A stretch of DNA of 64,000 bases from AP-15 sp963747735 (GCA_963747735.1 CAVVGE010000007.1:672846-736845), one strand, 5' to 3'. Shown: positions 7,735 to 16,956, numbered from the stretch's first letter. Numbers and translations: made by a program. The notes: generated by a model from the sequence alone, not told the origin.

Positions 7735-7950
7735 CTAAGCTTTTTCGAAGCGGATGGGCAGCGGGTTGCGCGGCAAGGTGCCGCTGACCACGCCCGACCA
7801 GGAGGGCGGCGAATAGCCCGCGCCGGACAGCGTGATCACGTAATAATTCGGCGGCACGGTCAGCTCGGTCTCGGTCTCGCCGACGACATTGCCGTTGGCG
7901 ATGACGTCGCGAATATCGCCCGGATCAAAGCTGACGCGAATGTATTCCAT
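7735..7950 (-). CDS. small hypothetical protein upstream of the patatin gene
   Basis: The 71-residue protein (MEYIRVSFDPGDIRDVIANG at the start) has no recognised family. It is mostly predicted beta strands with a glycine-rich centre, and has a repeated T-E-T-E-L-T-V pattern. No signal peptide or membrane segment is visible. It precedes the patatin gene by 11 bp and probably forms an operon with it. Confidence 0.6.
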   Translation of the reverse strand: MEYIRVSFDPGDIRDVIANGNVVGETETELTVPPNYYVITLSGAGYSPPSWSGVVSGTLPRNPLPIRFEKA

Positions 7951-8034
7951 TGCGGTGCCCCTCGTGGTTGCGCGAGCTTAACCAAATGCGGCAACAGCAC
8001 CAATCCGGCTTGTCGATGGGCGCGGCCGGGGCAT

Positions 8035-9222
8035 ATGAGAGGTATGTTCCGTAAGGGAGGTCTAGCCCCCTATGCGTCGAACCCGGCGGAGAGCCGCGGG
8101 CGGCTCCATCCCGAGCCGGAGCATGGGATGCGTTCGGTGTTCCAGCGCGACCGCGACCGTATCGTCCATTCGACCGCGTTTCGCCGGCTGACCCACAAGA
8201 CCCAGGTTTTTGTCTATCACGAAGGCGACCATTACCGCACGCGGCTGACCCATAGCCTCGAAGTGGCGCAGATCGCCCGCACCGTCGCCCGCGCCTTGGC
8301 TCTCGACGAGGATTTGGCCGAGACCGTAGCACTAGCCCACGACCTCGGCCACACCCCGTTCGGCCATGCCGGCGAAGAGGCCCTCAACGCCGAGATGGCG
8401 GAGTTCGGCGGCTTTTCGCACAACGACCAGACCTTGCGCATCCTGACCCGGCTCGAACGCCGCTATGCCGAGTTCGACGGTCTCAACCTGACCTGGGAGG
8501 CGCTCGAAGGCACGGTCAAGCACAACGGCCCGCTGGTCGGCCCGGGCATCGAACGGAGCGTCCCGCCGACGATCGCCGAATACGATCATATTCACCCGCT
8601 GGGGCTCGACACCTTTGCCGGCGCGGAGGCGCAGGTCGCGGCGCTCGCCGATGACATCGCCTACAACAACCACGACATCGACGACGGGCTGCGCGCCGGG
8701 CTGTTCATGGTCTCCGACCTGGCCGGAATGCCGCTCGCCGGGCCGGTGTTTCATGAGGTGGCGGCGCGCTATCCGGGGATCGAGGAGCCGCGGCTGATCC
8801 ACGAAGCGGTCCGCCGGATGATCGACCATATGGCCGTCGATTTGATTGCCGAAACGCGCGCGCGGCTCGCCCGCAGTGGGGCCGGGTCGGCCGCCGACAT
8901 TCGCGCGCTAAAGGCCCCGGTTGTCGCCTTCTCCGAGGGAATGCGCGAGAACGACCGGGCGCTCAAGGCATTTCTGTTCGAGCGCATGTACCGGCATTAC
9001 CGGGTCAACCGGATGAGCTCGAAGGCACGCCGCGTCGTGCGCGACCTGTTCGGGCTTTACCTCGCCGAGCCCGAATGCCTGCCCGGCGAATGGCGCGGTC
9101 TCGCCGCCGGCCCCGGCGACCCCAAGACCGCGCGCGTCGCCGCCGACTACATCGCCGGCATGACCGACCGCTACGCGCTCGACGAGCATCACCGCCTGTT
9201 CGACACCTACGTCCCGAGCTGA
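8035..9222 (+). CDS. dgt: deoxyguanosinetriphosphate triphosphohydrolase-like protein
   Basis: This HD-domain enzyme hydrolyses dGTP or other dNTPs to the nucleoside and triphosphate, which helps control the dNTP pool. The 395-residue length is that of the short alphaproteobacterial Dgt form. The HD residues are H73 (LTHSLEVAQIA) and H102-D103 (ALAHDLGHTPFGH). The N-terminal block QRDRDRIVHSTAFRRL is a family signature. The gene begins the conserved dgt-argS-SPOR-nagZ-scpAB series. The start at 8035 was chosen because it leaves the conserved APYASNPAESRGR segment near the N-terminus; an ATG at 8044 is equally possible. Confidence 0.93.
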   Translation: MRGMFRKGGLAPYASNPAESRGRLHPEPEHGMRSVFQRDRDRIVHSTAFRRLTHKTQVFVYHEGDHYRTRLTHSLEVAQIARTVARALALDEDLAETVALAHDLGHTPFGHAGEEALNAEMAEFGGFSHNDQTLRILTRLERRYAEFDGLNLTWEALEGTVKHNGPLVGPGIERSVPPTIAEYDHIHPLGLDTFAGAEAQVAALADDIAYNNHDIDDGLRAGLFMVSDLAGMPLAGPVFHEVAARYPGIEEPRLIHEAVRRMIDHMAVDLIAETRARLARSGAGSAADIRALKAPVVAFSEGMRENDRALKAFLFERMYRHYRVNRMSSKARRVVRDLFGLYLAEPECLPGEWRGLAAGPGDPKTARVAADYIAGMTDRYALDEHHRLFDTYVPS

Positions 9223-9332
9223 GGCTTCCCGGCGCCGATGAAGATACACGGTCACGCAGCCGCGCGAATGCGCGAGCGGGCTTCCGGCGCAACTTCGCTT
9301 TCGGCGAGCTGTGGCGCGGGCGTCGATACCAT

Positions 9333-9410
9333 ATGAAGCAGATCGAGGTGTATGCGGTTTGGGAAGACGGCGACTGGCTGGTTATCAGCGTCGTCGTCAA
9401 ATATTTTTGA
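9333..9410 (+). pseudogene. short remnant, possibly the C-terminus of a DUF4258 protein
   Basis: A 25-codon frame (MKQIEVYAVWEDGDWLVISV at the start) ends at 9410 and shares its last base with the start of the DUF2283 gene. DUF4258 genes commonly sit just upstream of DUF2283 genes, and this tail resembles the last strands of a DUF4258 domain. The missing N-terminal part would fall in the end of dgt. There is no clear ribosome-binding site. This is a weak call. Confidence 0.3.
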
Positions 9411-9682
9411 TGCAGCCAACGGAGGGCGGACGATTGCAGCTCAGTTACGATCCGCGTCGCAATATCGCGTATTTGCGGCTGCGCGAGCCCGCCGGGATCG
9501 AGGTTGACACCGTGCGGTTGAGCGATGAGGTGAATGTCGATATCGCGCCGGACGGCAGTGTTTATGGGATAGAGCTGTTGAACGCGAAGGCCCAGCTCGG
9601 CGTCGCCGATGGTGGGCGGCTGGTGGTGATCGATGAGGTCGCCGGCCGCCGGGTCGAGGTTCGGCTCTCGGATGTCGCCTGA
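9410..9682 (+). CDS. DUF2283 domain protein
   Basis: The 90-residue protein has the DUF2283 pattern: LQLSYDPRRNIAYLRLRE, then VRLSDEVNVDIAPDGSVYGI and ELLNAK. The function is unknown; members are small proteins often paired with DUF4258, sometimes discussed as toxin-antitoxin-like. It is inserted between dgt and argS, 13 bp before argS, where most relatives have nothing, so it appears to be a later insertion into the housekeeping operon. Confidence 0.75.
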   Translation: MQPTEGGRLQLSYDPRRNIAYLRLREPAGIEVDTVRLSDEVNVDIAPDGSVYGIELLNAKAQLGVADGGRLVVIDEVAGRRVEVRLSDVA

Positions 9683-9695
9683 TTCCAATCCTGCC

Positions 9696-11474
9696 ATGAC
9701 CAACATTTTTCACGACGTGCGGCGGCTGGTGCTGGCGGCGATCGACGATCTCGTGGCCCAGGGCATGCTGCCGGCGGGGCTCGACTTGACACGGGTTGCG
9801 GTCGAGCCGCCGCGCGACCCGGCGCATGGCGACCTCGCGACCAACGCGGCGATGGTGCTGGCGGGCGCCGTCAAGCAGAACCCGATGGCGCTGGCCGATC
9901 AGCTGGCTCCGGCGATGGCGGCACGCGAGCTGGCAACCGGTGGTTGGCGTGGGCACGGTGCTGAGATTACGGTGGCACGGCCCGGCTTTCTGAACATCCG
10001 GCTGGCGCCCGAGGTCTGGCATGCGCAATTGCGCGCGATCCTCGAGCTCGGCAAAAATTTCGGCGATTCGGCGATGGGCGCCGGCGCACGCGTCAATGTC
10101 GAATACGTCTCGGCCAATCCGACGGGGCCGATGCATGTCGGCCACGGCCGGGGCGCGATCGTCGGCGACGCGCTCTCCTCGCTGCTCGCCAAAGCCGGGT
10201 TCGCGGTCGCGCGCGAATATTACGTCAACGATGCCGGCGCCCAAATCGACATCCTCACCCGTTCGCTGCACCTGCGCTATCGCGAGGCGCTGGGCGAGCC
10301 GATCGGGGCGATCCCGGATGGGCTTTATCCCGGCGAATACCTGATCGAAACCAGCCAAAAGCTGGTCGAACGCGACGGGCGCAAATGGCTCGCCCGGTCC
10401 GAGGGCGAATGGCTGGCGCCGCTGCGCGATTTCGCCATCGCCGAGATGATGGCGCTGATCGGCGGCGATCTCGCGCTCCTCGGCGTGCGCCATGATCGGT
10501 TCGTCTCCGAGCGCGCATTGGTCACGGCGGGTGCCATCGGCGAATGCCTCGCAGCGCTCGACGGGCGCGGGCTGATCTATACCGGTGTCTTGGAGCCGCC
10601 CAAAGGCAAGCTTCCCGAGGATTGGGAGCCGCGGCGGCAGACTCTGTTTCGCGCGACCGAATTCGGTGACGATGTCGACCGGCCGCTCAAGAAATCGGAC
10701 GGCTCCTGGACCTATTTCGCCGCCGACATCGCCTACCACCGCGACAAGTTCCGGCGCGGCTTCGCCAATTTGATCGATGTGTGGGGCGCGGACCACGGCG
10801 GCTATGTCAAGCGCATGCAAGCCGCGGTGAAAGCGGTCACCGGCGGCGAGGCGGCGCTCGATGTCAAGCTCTGCCAGCTGGTCAACCTTTACGACAAGGG
10901 CGTGCCGGTGCGGATGTCGAAGCGCGCCGGGACCTTCGTCACCTTGCGCGAGGTCATCGACGAGGTCGGCCGCGACGTCTTTCGCTTCATCATGCTGACC
11001 CGGAAAAACGATCAGGCGCTCGATTTCGATTTTGCCAAGGTGACCGAGCAATCGCGCGACAACCCCGTTTTTTATGTGCAGTACGCCCATGCCCGCGCCG
11101 CCTCGGTGATGCGCCACGCGGCCGAGGCGTTTCCGGGCGACGATCTCTCCGACACGGCACTCGCCGAGACCCCGCTCGACCGGCTCGCCGACCCGGCCGA
11201 GCTGGCGCTGATTCGCCGGCTGGCGGCGTGGCCGCGCCTTGTCGAAGGTGCTGCCGAGGCGCACGAGCCGCACCGTATCGCCTTCTATTTGCAGGAAGTC
11301 GCGGCCGAATTCCACATGCTTTGGAACAAGGGCAAGGACGCGGCCGAGCTGCGCTTTATCCTCGCCTCCGACCCGGCGCTGACCCGTGCCCGGCTGGCGC
11401 TGGTGCGCGCCGTCGCCATCGTCGTCGCCTCCGGCCTCGCCGTGATCGGCGTCGTGCCGGTCGAGGAGATGTAG
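9696..11474 (+). CDS. argS: arginyl-tRNA synthetase
   Basis: This class I enzyme charges tRNA-Arg with arginine. The 592 residues include the HIGH-type motif in NPTGPMHVGHGRGA (142-154) and the KMSKS-equivalent VRMSKRAGTF. The N-terminal additional domain characteristic of ArgS is present (EPPRDPAHGDLATNAAM). The C-terminal anticodon-binding DALR region ends VRAVAIVVASGLAVIGVVPV. The ATG at 9696 gives the normal N-terminus. The gene is intact and is followed after 2 bp by the SPOR protein gene. Confidence 0.97.
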   Translation: MTNIFHDVRRLVLAAIDDLVAQGMLPAGLDLTRVAVEPPRDPAHGDLATNAAMVLAGAVKQNPMALADQLAPAMAARELATGGWRGHGAEITVARPGFLNIRLAPEVWHAQLRAILELGKNFGDSAMGAGARVNVEYVSANPTGPMHVGHGRGAIVGDALSSLLAKAGFAVAREYYVNDAGAQIDILTRSLHLRYREALGEPIGAIPDGLYPGEYLIETSQKLVERDGRKWLARSEGEWLAPLRDFAIAEMMALIGGDLALLGVRHDRFVSERALVTAGAIGECLAALDGRGLIYTGVLEPPKGKLPEDWEPRRQTLFRATEFGDDVDRPLKKSDGSWTYFAADIAYHRDKFRRGFANLIDVWGADHGGYVKRMQAAVKAVTGGEAALDVKLCQLVNLYDKGVPVRMSKRAGTFVTLREVIDEVGRDVFRFIMLTRKNDQALDFDFAKVTEQSRDNPVFYVQYAHARAASVMRHAAEAFPGDDLSDTALAETPLDRLADPAELALIRRLAAWPRLVEGAAEAHEPHRIAFYLQEVAAEFHMLWNKGKDAAELRFILASDPALTRARLALVRAVAIVVASGLAVIGVVPVEEM

Positions 11475-11476
11475 CC

Positions 11477-12253
11477 ATGTCCTACCATCTCGGGTCGGCG
11501 GAGCCCGAGCATTCGTCCGGCCTCTATGCCGAGCCGCGCGAGGAAGAGCCGCCGCAACCGCGGCGGCTGCTGACGATCGCCGCGGGTCTCGCCGTCATGG
11601 TGCTGTTCGCCGGCGGGTTGTGGCTCGCCTATGTCGCCGGCACCCGCCATGCCGGAGGTGCCGCCGGCGCCGATGTGCCGCTGATCCGCGCCGACACCCG
11701 CCCCGACAAGGTCAAGCCCGACAAGCCCGGCGGCCTCCAGATCCCGGACCGCAACATGCTGGTCTATGGCGAGGACCGCAACATGGTCGAGCATTTGCTG
11801 CCGCCGCCGGAGCAGCCGATGCCGCGGCCGGCACCGCCGCCTCCGGGCTCGGCCGCCGCCCCTCCGCCCGAGCCCGCCGCAGCTGCGCCGGGGCCCGCGG
11901 CACCGCCCGCGCCGAGTGCGGCCCCCGCGCAAAAACCTGCCGCAGCACCGCTGCGTCCGACCGCGGTCAAAAAGCCGGAGACGGTGCGAACCGGCCTTTC
12001 CAAAGCCGGCGGCATCCGCCTCCAGCTCGCCTCGGTGCGCAGCGAGGAGGTCGCGCGGCGCGAATGGGACCGGATCAAGCACCGGAACCACGACCTTCTC
12101 GGCAATCTGACAGCCTCGGCGATCCGCGCCGATCTCGGCGACAAGGGCGTTTACTACCGCATCCAGACGGCACCCGTCGGCGACCTCGCCGCCGCCGACC
12201 GGATTTGCGGCGCGCTCAAAGAACGCAATGTCGGATGCATCGTTGTCCGATGA
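11477..12253 (+). CDS. SPOR domain protein, inner-membrane anchored
   Basis: The 258-residue protein has a short cytoplasmic N-terminus, one membrane helix (about residues 31-54), a long proline/alanine-rich periplasmic linker (about 105-165) and a C-terminal SPOR domain (about 178-258). SPOR domains bind denuded peptidoglycan at the division site. The neighbour nagZ also acts in peptidoglycan turnover. The gene overlaps nagZ by 26 bp, so translation is likely coupled. Confidence 0.85.
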   Translation: MSYHLGSAEPEHSSGLYAEPREEEPPQPRRLLTIAAGLAVMVLFAGGLWLAYVAGTRHAGGAAGADVPLIRADTRPDKVKPDKPGGLQIPDRNMLVYGEDRNMVEHLLPPPEQPMPRPAPPPPGSAAAPPPEPAAAAPGPAAPPAPSAAPAQKPAAAPLRPTAVKKPETVRTGLSKAGGIRLQLASVRSEEVARREWDRIKHRNHDLLGNLTASAIRADLGDKGVYYRIQTAPVGDLAAADRICGALKERNVGCIVVR

Positions 12254-13283
12254 GCCGGGAGCAGTCTCGGACAACCGGCCGAAGGCGGCTGTTCTCGGCT
12301 GCGCCGGCGAAACGCTGAGCCCGAGCGAAGCGGGCTTCTTCGCCGCCGCCCGGCCGCTCGGCTTCATCCTGTTTCGGCGCAATTGCCGCGCGCCGGACCA
12401 GGTCCGCGATCTTGTCGCATCGCTGCGCGATTGCGTCGGGCGCAAGGATGCTCCGGTCTTGATCGACCAGGAGGGTGGCCGGGTGGCGCGGCTGCGCCCG
12501 CCCCATTGGCGGCTTTACCCTGCGGCCGCCGCAATCGCCGCCTTGCCCGACCCGCTGGCGGCAGAGGCGGCCCGGCTCGGCGCGCGGCTGATCGCCGACG
12601 ACCTCGGCCGGCTCGGCATCACCATCGATTGCCTGCCGGTGCTCGACCTGCCGGCCGCTGGCGCCGACCCGGTGATCGGCGACCGCGCCTATGATAGCGA
12701 TCCCGGCCGCGTCGCGCGGCTCGGCCGCGCCGTCTGCGACGGGCTATTCGAAGGCGGCGTCTTGCCGGTGCTCAAGCACATCCCAGGGCATGGCCGCGCC
12801 GGCGCCGACAGCCACCTCGCGCTGCCGATGGTCGCGGCTTCCCATGCCGAGCTGGCATGCACCGATTTTGTGCCGTTCAAGGCACTCGCCGCTATGCCCT
12901 GGGCGATGACCGCCCATATCGTCTATATGGCAATCGATCCGACAGCGCCGGCGACCCAATCGGCACGGGTAATCGGCGATATCATTCGCGGCGAGATCGG
13001 CTTTGACGGCGTGCTCGTCTCCGACGATCTGTCGATGCAGGCGTTGGGCGGCGCATTGCCGGAGCGGGCCGGGCGCGCGCTCGCCGCCGGCTGCGATCTG
13101 GTGCTGCATTGCAACGGTCGCATCGGCGAGATGGAGACGATCATGCGAGCGATGCCGCCGATTGCCTCCGCCGCCGCGGCACGGCTCGCGCGCGCCGAGA
13201 ATATGCGGCGGCCGCCGGCCGAATTCGACCGCGGCGCTGCGGCAGCGCGGTTCGACATGCTGATCGCGCAGGTGCCGCGATGA
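12228..13283 (+). CDS. nagZ: beta-N-acetylhexosaminidase (peptidoglycan recycling)
   Basis: This glycoside hydrolase family 3 enzyme removes GlcNAc from anhydro-muropeptides in the cytoplasm. The 351-residue protein has the NagZ signature KHIPGHGRAGADSH, whose His-Asp pair acts as the acid/base, and the nucleophile region VLVSDDLSMQAL. The early motif PVLIDQEGGRVARL is also conserved. The start lies inside the SPOR gene, and the stop overlaps the start of the site-2 protease gene (ATGA). Confidence 0.94.
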   Translation: MSDASLSDEPGAVSDNRPKAAVLGCAGETLSPSEAGFFAAARPLGFILFRRNCRAPDQVRDLVASLRDCVGRKDAPVLIDQEGGRVARLRPPHWRLYPAAAAIAALPDPLAAEAARLGARLIADDLGRLGITIDCLPVLDLPAAGADPVIGDRAYDSDPGRVARLGRAVCDGLFEGGVLPVLKHIPGHGRAGADSHLALPMVAASHAELACTDFVPFKALAAMPWAMTAHIVYMAIDPTAPATQSARVIGDIIRGEIGFDGVLVSDDLSMQALGGALPERAGRALAAGCDLVLHCNGRIGEMETIMRAMPPIASAAAARLARAENMRRPPAEFDRGAAAARFDMLIAQVPR

Positions 13284-13969
13284 GCTCGACGTTGGCGATG
13301 CTCTACGCCGCCAGCACCTGGGTGCTTCCGGTGGTTTTTGCCGTGACCTTGCACGAGGCGGCGCATGGGCTCGTCGCCTATCGTTGCGGCGACGACACCG
13401 CCTGGCGCATGGGCCGCGTCACCGCCAACCCGCTCAACCACATCGACCGGTTTGGCACGATCCTGTTGCCGGCGCTGTTGATCCTGGTGCGCTCACCCTT
13501 TCTGTTCGGCTACGCCAAGCCGGTGCCGGTCAATTTCGGCCGGCTCAACAATCCGCGGCGCGACATGGTGTGGGTGGCGCTCGCGGGCCCCGCGACAAAT
13601 GTGCTGCTGGCGATCGTCTCGTCGCTGTTGTTCTACGGGGTGGTCTTTATCCCGCCGAGCCCGGCCGAGTGGGTCGGCGCCAATCTCGTCCATTCGATCC
13701 AGATCAACGCCGTCTTGTGCGTCTTCAACATGCTGCCGCTGCCGCCCTTGGACGGCGGCCGGGTCGCGGTCGGCCTGTTGCCGCAGCCGCTGGCGTTGCG
13801 CCTGGCGCGGGTCGAGCGCTTCGGCATCCCGATCCTGCTGCTGTTCCTGTTCGTGGTCCCGATGATCGGCGAGCAGGCCGGCCTCGACCTCAACATCCTC
13901 AGCCGTTTGATCAGCGGGCCGACCGAAATGCTGATCCGCTTTGTGCTGACGATCACCGGGCAGACCTGA
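13280..13969 (+). CDS. site-2 protease family membrane metalloprotease
   Basis: The 229-residue membrane protein has the zinc motif HEAAH (H25, E26, H29) in VTLHEAAHGLVAY and the third-ligand motif NMLPLPPLDGGRV. There are about five hydrophobic segments and no PDZ domain, as in the short S2P/M50B subgroup. The substrate cannot be inferred. It is commonly found between nagZ and scpA in Alphaproteobacteria. It overlaps nagZ by 4 bp. Confidence 0.9.
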   Translation: MSSTLAMLYAASTWVLPVVFAVTLHEAAHGLVAYRCGDDTAWRMGRVTANPLNHIDRFGTILLPALLILVRSPFLFGYAKPVPVNFGRLNNPRRDMVWVALAGPATNVLLAIVSSLLFYGVVFIPPSPAEWVGANLVHSIQINAVLCVFNMLPLPPLDGGRVAVGLLPQPLALRLARVERFGIPILLLFLFVVPMIGEQAGLDLNILSRLISGPTEMLIRFVLTITGQT

Positions 13970-13990
13970 CGGCAATGGCCTGCGTCGATC

Positions 13991-14040
13991 CGGCCCCCTC
14001 CCCTTCCCTCCCCCACGCACGGGGAAGGGGCAGGGGTGGG
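13991..14040 (+). repeat. C-rich/G-rich palindromic intergenic repeat, copy 1
   Basis: A pyrimidine run (CCCCTCCCCTTCCC) is followed by a purine run (GGGGAAGGGGCAGGGG) and can fold as an imperfect hairpin. It fills the gap between the protease gene and scpA, and its purine arm supplies the ribosome-binding sequence for scpA. Related elements occur near 41590, 50320 and 50443. Confidence 0.7.
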
Positions 14041-14809
14041 AGCAGGCTCTCGCGAAGAGCACGAGCCCGAGCAATTGGTATTGGCGCTCGACGGTTATGA
14101 GGGGCCGATCGACCTGTTGCTGAGCTTGGCGCGCGAGCAGAAGGTCGATCTCTCCAAAATCTCGATTTTGGCTCTGGCCGACCAATACCTCGCTTTTATT
14201 GCCGCACGCCGGGAGCTGCGCCTCGAGATCGCCGCCGATTACCTGGTCATGGCCGCCTGGCTCGCCTATCTGAAGTCGCGCCTGCTGCTGCCGCAGCCGC
14301 CGGACGATGACGGCCCGGGCGCCGGGGAGATCGCCGCCGCGCTCGGCCATCGGCTGAAGCTCTTGGCGGCGATGCAGACGGCCGGGCGCCGGCTGATGGC
14401 CCGGCCGCAGCTCGATCGCGACGTTTTCCTGCGCGGCGCGCCCGAAGGTGTGGCCGCGGTCGCCGTGCCGGTGTGGCAGGTCCGGCTCTACGATCTGCTC
14501 AGCGCATACGCCGAAGGGGTGCGCCGGCGCGAGACGGCGGTGCTGCGGATCGAGCCATCGGCGTTTCATTCGATCGACGCGGCGCTGAAGCGGTTCGCGC
14601 GGCTTCTCGGGCGGATGACGCAATGGCGCGAGCTGGCGCGCTTTCTGCCGGACGAGCCGGGGGGCGCAGAATTGCGCCGGTCGGCCTTGGCGGCGACCTT
14701 TGCCGCGGCGCTCGAGCTCGCTCGCGACGGCCGGGTCGAATTGCGCCAGGACCGCGCCTTTGGCCCGATCTGGCTGCGCCGCCGCGCGCTCGGCGCGCGA
14801 GCGCGATGA
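14036..14809 (+). CDS. scpA: segregation and condensation protein A (kleisin)
   Basis: ScpA is the kleisin of the SMC-ScpAB complex, which organises and segregates the chromosome. The 257 residues include the N-terminal signature LDGYEGPIDLLLSLAREQKV followed by DLSKISILALADQYL, and a C-terminal winged helix. The start is a GTG at 14036-14038 embedded in the purine arm of an intergenic repeat, with GGGGAAGGGGCAGG just before it serving as an unusually strong ribosome-binding region. The gene overlaps scpB by 4 bp. Confidence 0.94.
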   Translation: MGAGSREEHEPEQLVLALDGYEGPIDLLLSLAREQKVDLSKISILALADQYLAFIAARRELRLEIAADYLVMAAWLAYLKSRLLLPQPPDDDGPGAGEIAAALGHRLKLLAAMQTAGRRLMARPQLDRDVFLRGAPEGVAAVAVPVWQVRLYDLLSAYAEGVRRRETAVLRIEPSAFHSIDAALKRFARLLGRMTQWRELARFLPDEPGGAELRRSALAATFAAALELARDGRVELRQDRAFGPIWLRRRALGARAR

Positions 14810-15423
14810 GCGAGGGCGCGATCAGCGCGCGGGCGCAGCAGCTGCGCCTTCTCGAAGCGCTGCTGTTTGCCGCCGCAGAGCCGCTGGCCGAGGAGGCGCT
14901 CGCGGCCCGGCTCGGCACCGACAGCGATCTAAAAGGGCTCTTGGCCGAGCTGGCTGAGAGCTATGCCGGGCACGGGGTCAATCTCCTGCGCCTCTCCGGC
15001 GGCTGGGTGCTCGCGACCGCGCCGGACCTCGCCGACCAATTGCGGGTCGAGCGCCGGGTGCCGCGCGCGCTCTCGCGGGCGGCGGTCGAGACGCTCGCGG
15101 TCATCGCCTACCACCAGCCGGTCACCCGCGCCGAGATCGAGGAGATCCGCGGCGTCACGCTCGGCAAGGGAACGATCGACATTCTGATGGAGGCCGGCTG
15201 GGTGCGGCCCCGCGGCCGGCGCGCCACTCCCGGCCGCCCGCTCCTGTGGGTGACGACACCTGGGTTCCTCACCCATTTCGGCCTCGACACCCTCGGCGAC
15301 CTGCCGGCCGTCGAAGAATTGCGCGCCGCCGGCCTCCTCGATCTTGCCCCCGCCGCGCCCGGCGAGGCAGAACCTCGCTGCCGGCAAAGCGCTTCGACCC
15401 GGCGCACCCGATTTGCCTCATAA
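14806..15423 (+). CDS. scpB: segregation and condensation protein B
   Basis: ScpB binds ScpA in the SMC-ScpAB condensin. The 205-residue protein has the two winged-helix domains, with the signature ETLAVIAYHQPVTRAEIEEI and the RGV...LL-G segments around it. Its last 25 residues (after about LLDLAPAAPGEA) are arginine/serine-rich and unlike typical ScpB tails. The frame is otherwise intact. In many relatives tatABC follows; here the next gene is an oppositely oriented O-antigen ligase, which marks the right end of the conserved block. Confidence 0.93.
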   Translation: MSEGAISARAQQLRLLEALLFAAAEPLAEEALAARLGTDSDLKGLLAELAESYAGHGVNLLRLSGGWVLATAPDLADQLRVERRVPRALSRAAVETLAVIAYHQPVTRAEIEEIRGVTLGKGTIDILMEAGWVRPRGRRATPGRPLLWVTTPGFLTHFGLDTLGDLPAVEELRAAGLLDLAPAAPGEAEPRCRQSASTRRTRFAS

Positions 15424-15498
15424 GCCTGCCGGACGGCCAGCGCTGTACCCTGTGCCGGCCGCCGGTGACCGCACCCGGAGCTGCTGCCGACAAAAGGT

Positions 15499-16956
15499 TC
15501 ACAGCCTCTCAGCGGAAGGCTGGCCTACACGCCTGGCCGAGGCATCCGCGTGCTTGGTGAAGTGCCCAGGGCTGCCCGGTTTCAGGCCCCTCGATCCGTA
15601 CGGACCCCTTCTCAGCGGGAAAGGCTGCTGGTATCGAGCAATTTCGGCAGCAACAATCAGCAGCACTACCCACAAAAATTCGAAGCCGCGCATCCACAAG
15701 CTTTCAAAATAGTTCCACATGATGAAAAAGAGAACAACCGACAGCAGGTGCCGCGCCCGAGCCGGGTCGCGGTCTGCGACGCGCCCAATGCTGTGCAGGG
15801 TTACGATGATGAAGACGTAAAGTAAAGCAAGGCCGACATATCCCATCTCCAGCGTCGTATCATAATAGCCATTGTGGGCGTTCGGCATCAACTTGACCCA
15901 GCCTGGAGCCTCGTTGGCGGGCGAGCCGGGCACGAGCCAAAAGGATTGGTATCCCCATCCCAAGACCGGTCTGCGTCCGATCTCATATTGCACGAATTCC
16001 CATATAATGGTTCGACCCGTCAAAGTTAAATCATGGTAAATCATGTATGCCATGCGTTCCATAAGATCAACGTGAGCTATTTTAGATAACATGGTATAGA
16101 CACATGGTAGTGACAATAGAATTATCGCTAGAGAAATACGCGTAATCTTTCGAATTGTTAACGAAAGTTGAGCCAATAACGGAGAAATTATTATAAGTCC
16201 AAGTGCTGTTTTTGAATCGCTCAAGACGGTGAGTGCGATAGAAATAACAAGGACAACGATACCCAACGCCTGCCGCCAACCGCGATGGACAATTTCATAC
16301 AATGACATCAAAAAGGCGGCCGCGGCGCATTCTCCCAGATAATTCTTGCCACCAAAATATCCTTGATAACAAAATTGGTTGGCGTTACAATTGACTGTGT
16401 CGACAACACCGCCGAGTACGAAAAGAATATTCAAGATTAAAGCGAGTGCGAAGCACAGAAACAGGCCGCGCATCATATCCGTTGTTCGAGGCGCCAGCAT
16501 TGCCGGCAGAACAATGGATGTAAGGATCATTACCTGCTGAACAAATCTGGTGAACGAGCTCTGCGGACTGAAAGCCCACAGGACGCTTGCTCCAGCAAAC
16601 GCAAGATAGGCGAGTAGACAAATGATGTGGGGAGGCCACGTAAGTCTACGAAAACGTACGTGATGTTTCACGATCAATAAAATGGCAATCGCAGCCATAA
16701 CCGGCCAAAACAATCTATTGATCAGGCTGGAATGGCCGTTATATATAGCGTTACGATCAAGGGGTGTAAAATAATCTAATAATGGAGACACTATTAAAGC
16801 AAAGACACATGCCAAGAGCGGTACGATTGCAAATCGGTCGATTATTGCTTTTGGGTTCGGGAGGCCCAGAGCGGTGGCCGGCGCGTCTCGGGTTTGGCGC
16901 ATCTCATAGGTCCGAGCTCGGTTCGGGTCCGATATTCGGGATTGTATACCCTGCAT
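15499..16956 (-). CDS. O-antigen ligase / polymerase family (Wzy_C) membrane protein
   Basis: The 485-residue protein has ten or more hydrophobic segments and a large periplasmic loop containing GRTIIWEFVQYEIGRRPVLG, then W-G-Y-Q-S-F-W and a histidine motif NAHNGYYDTTLEMGYVG, as in the Wzy_C domain. Such proteins polymerise O-units or ligate them to lipid A-core. The coding sequence is clearly richer in A and T than its neighbours, uses codons rare elsewhere in the window, and stands alone without other polysaccharide genes, all suggesting transfer. The start is uncertain: the ATG at 16956 gives a long N-terminal extension, and one about 18 codons later is plausible. Confidence 0.85.
   Translation of the reverse strand: MQGIQSRISDPNRARTYEMRQTRDAPATALGLPNPKAIIDRFAIVPLLACVFALIVSPLLDYFTPLDRNAIYNGHSSLINRLFWPVMAAIAILLIVKHHVRFRRLTWPPHIICLLAYLAFAGASVLWAFSPQSSFTRFVQQVMILTSIVLPAMLAPRTTDMMRGLFLCFALALILNILFVLGGVVDTVNCNANQFCYQGYFGGKNYLGECAAAAFLMSLYEIVHRGWRQALGIVVLVISIALTVLSDSKTALGLIIISPLLAQLSLTIRKITRISLAIILLSLPCVYTMLSKIAHVDLMERMAYMIYHDLTLTGRTIIWEFVQYEIGRRPVLGWGYQSFWLVPGSPANEAPGWVKLMPNAHNGYYDTTLEMGYVGLALLYVFIIVTLHSIGRVADRDPARARHLLSVVLFFIMWNYFESLWMRGFEFLWVVLLIVAAEIARYQQPFPLRRGPYGSRGLKPGSPGHFTKHADASARRVGQPSAERL

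Noticed and set aside
9441..11315. A 624-codon open frame on the strand opposite argS
   Set aside because: It is antisense to a clearly conserved gene and has the arginine/glycine-rich, low-information composition of GC-rich shadow frames.
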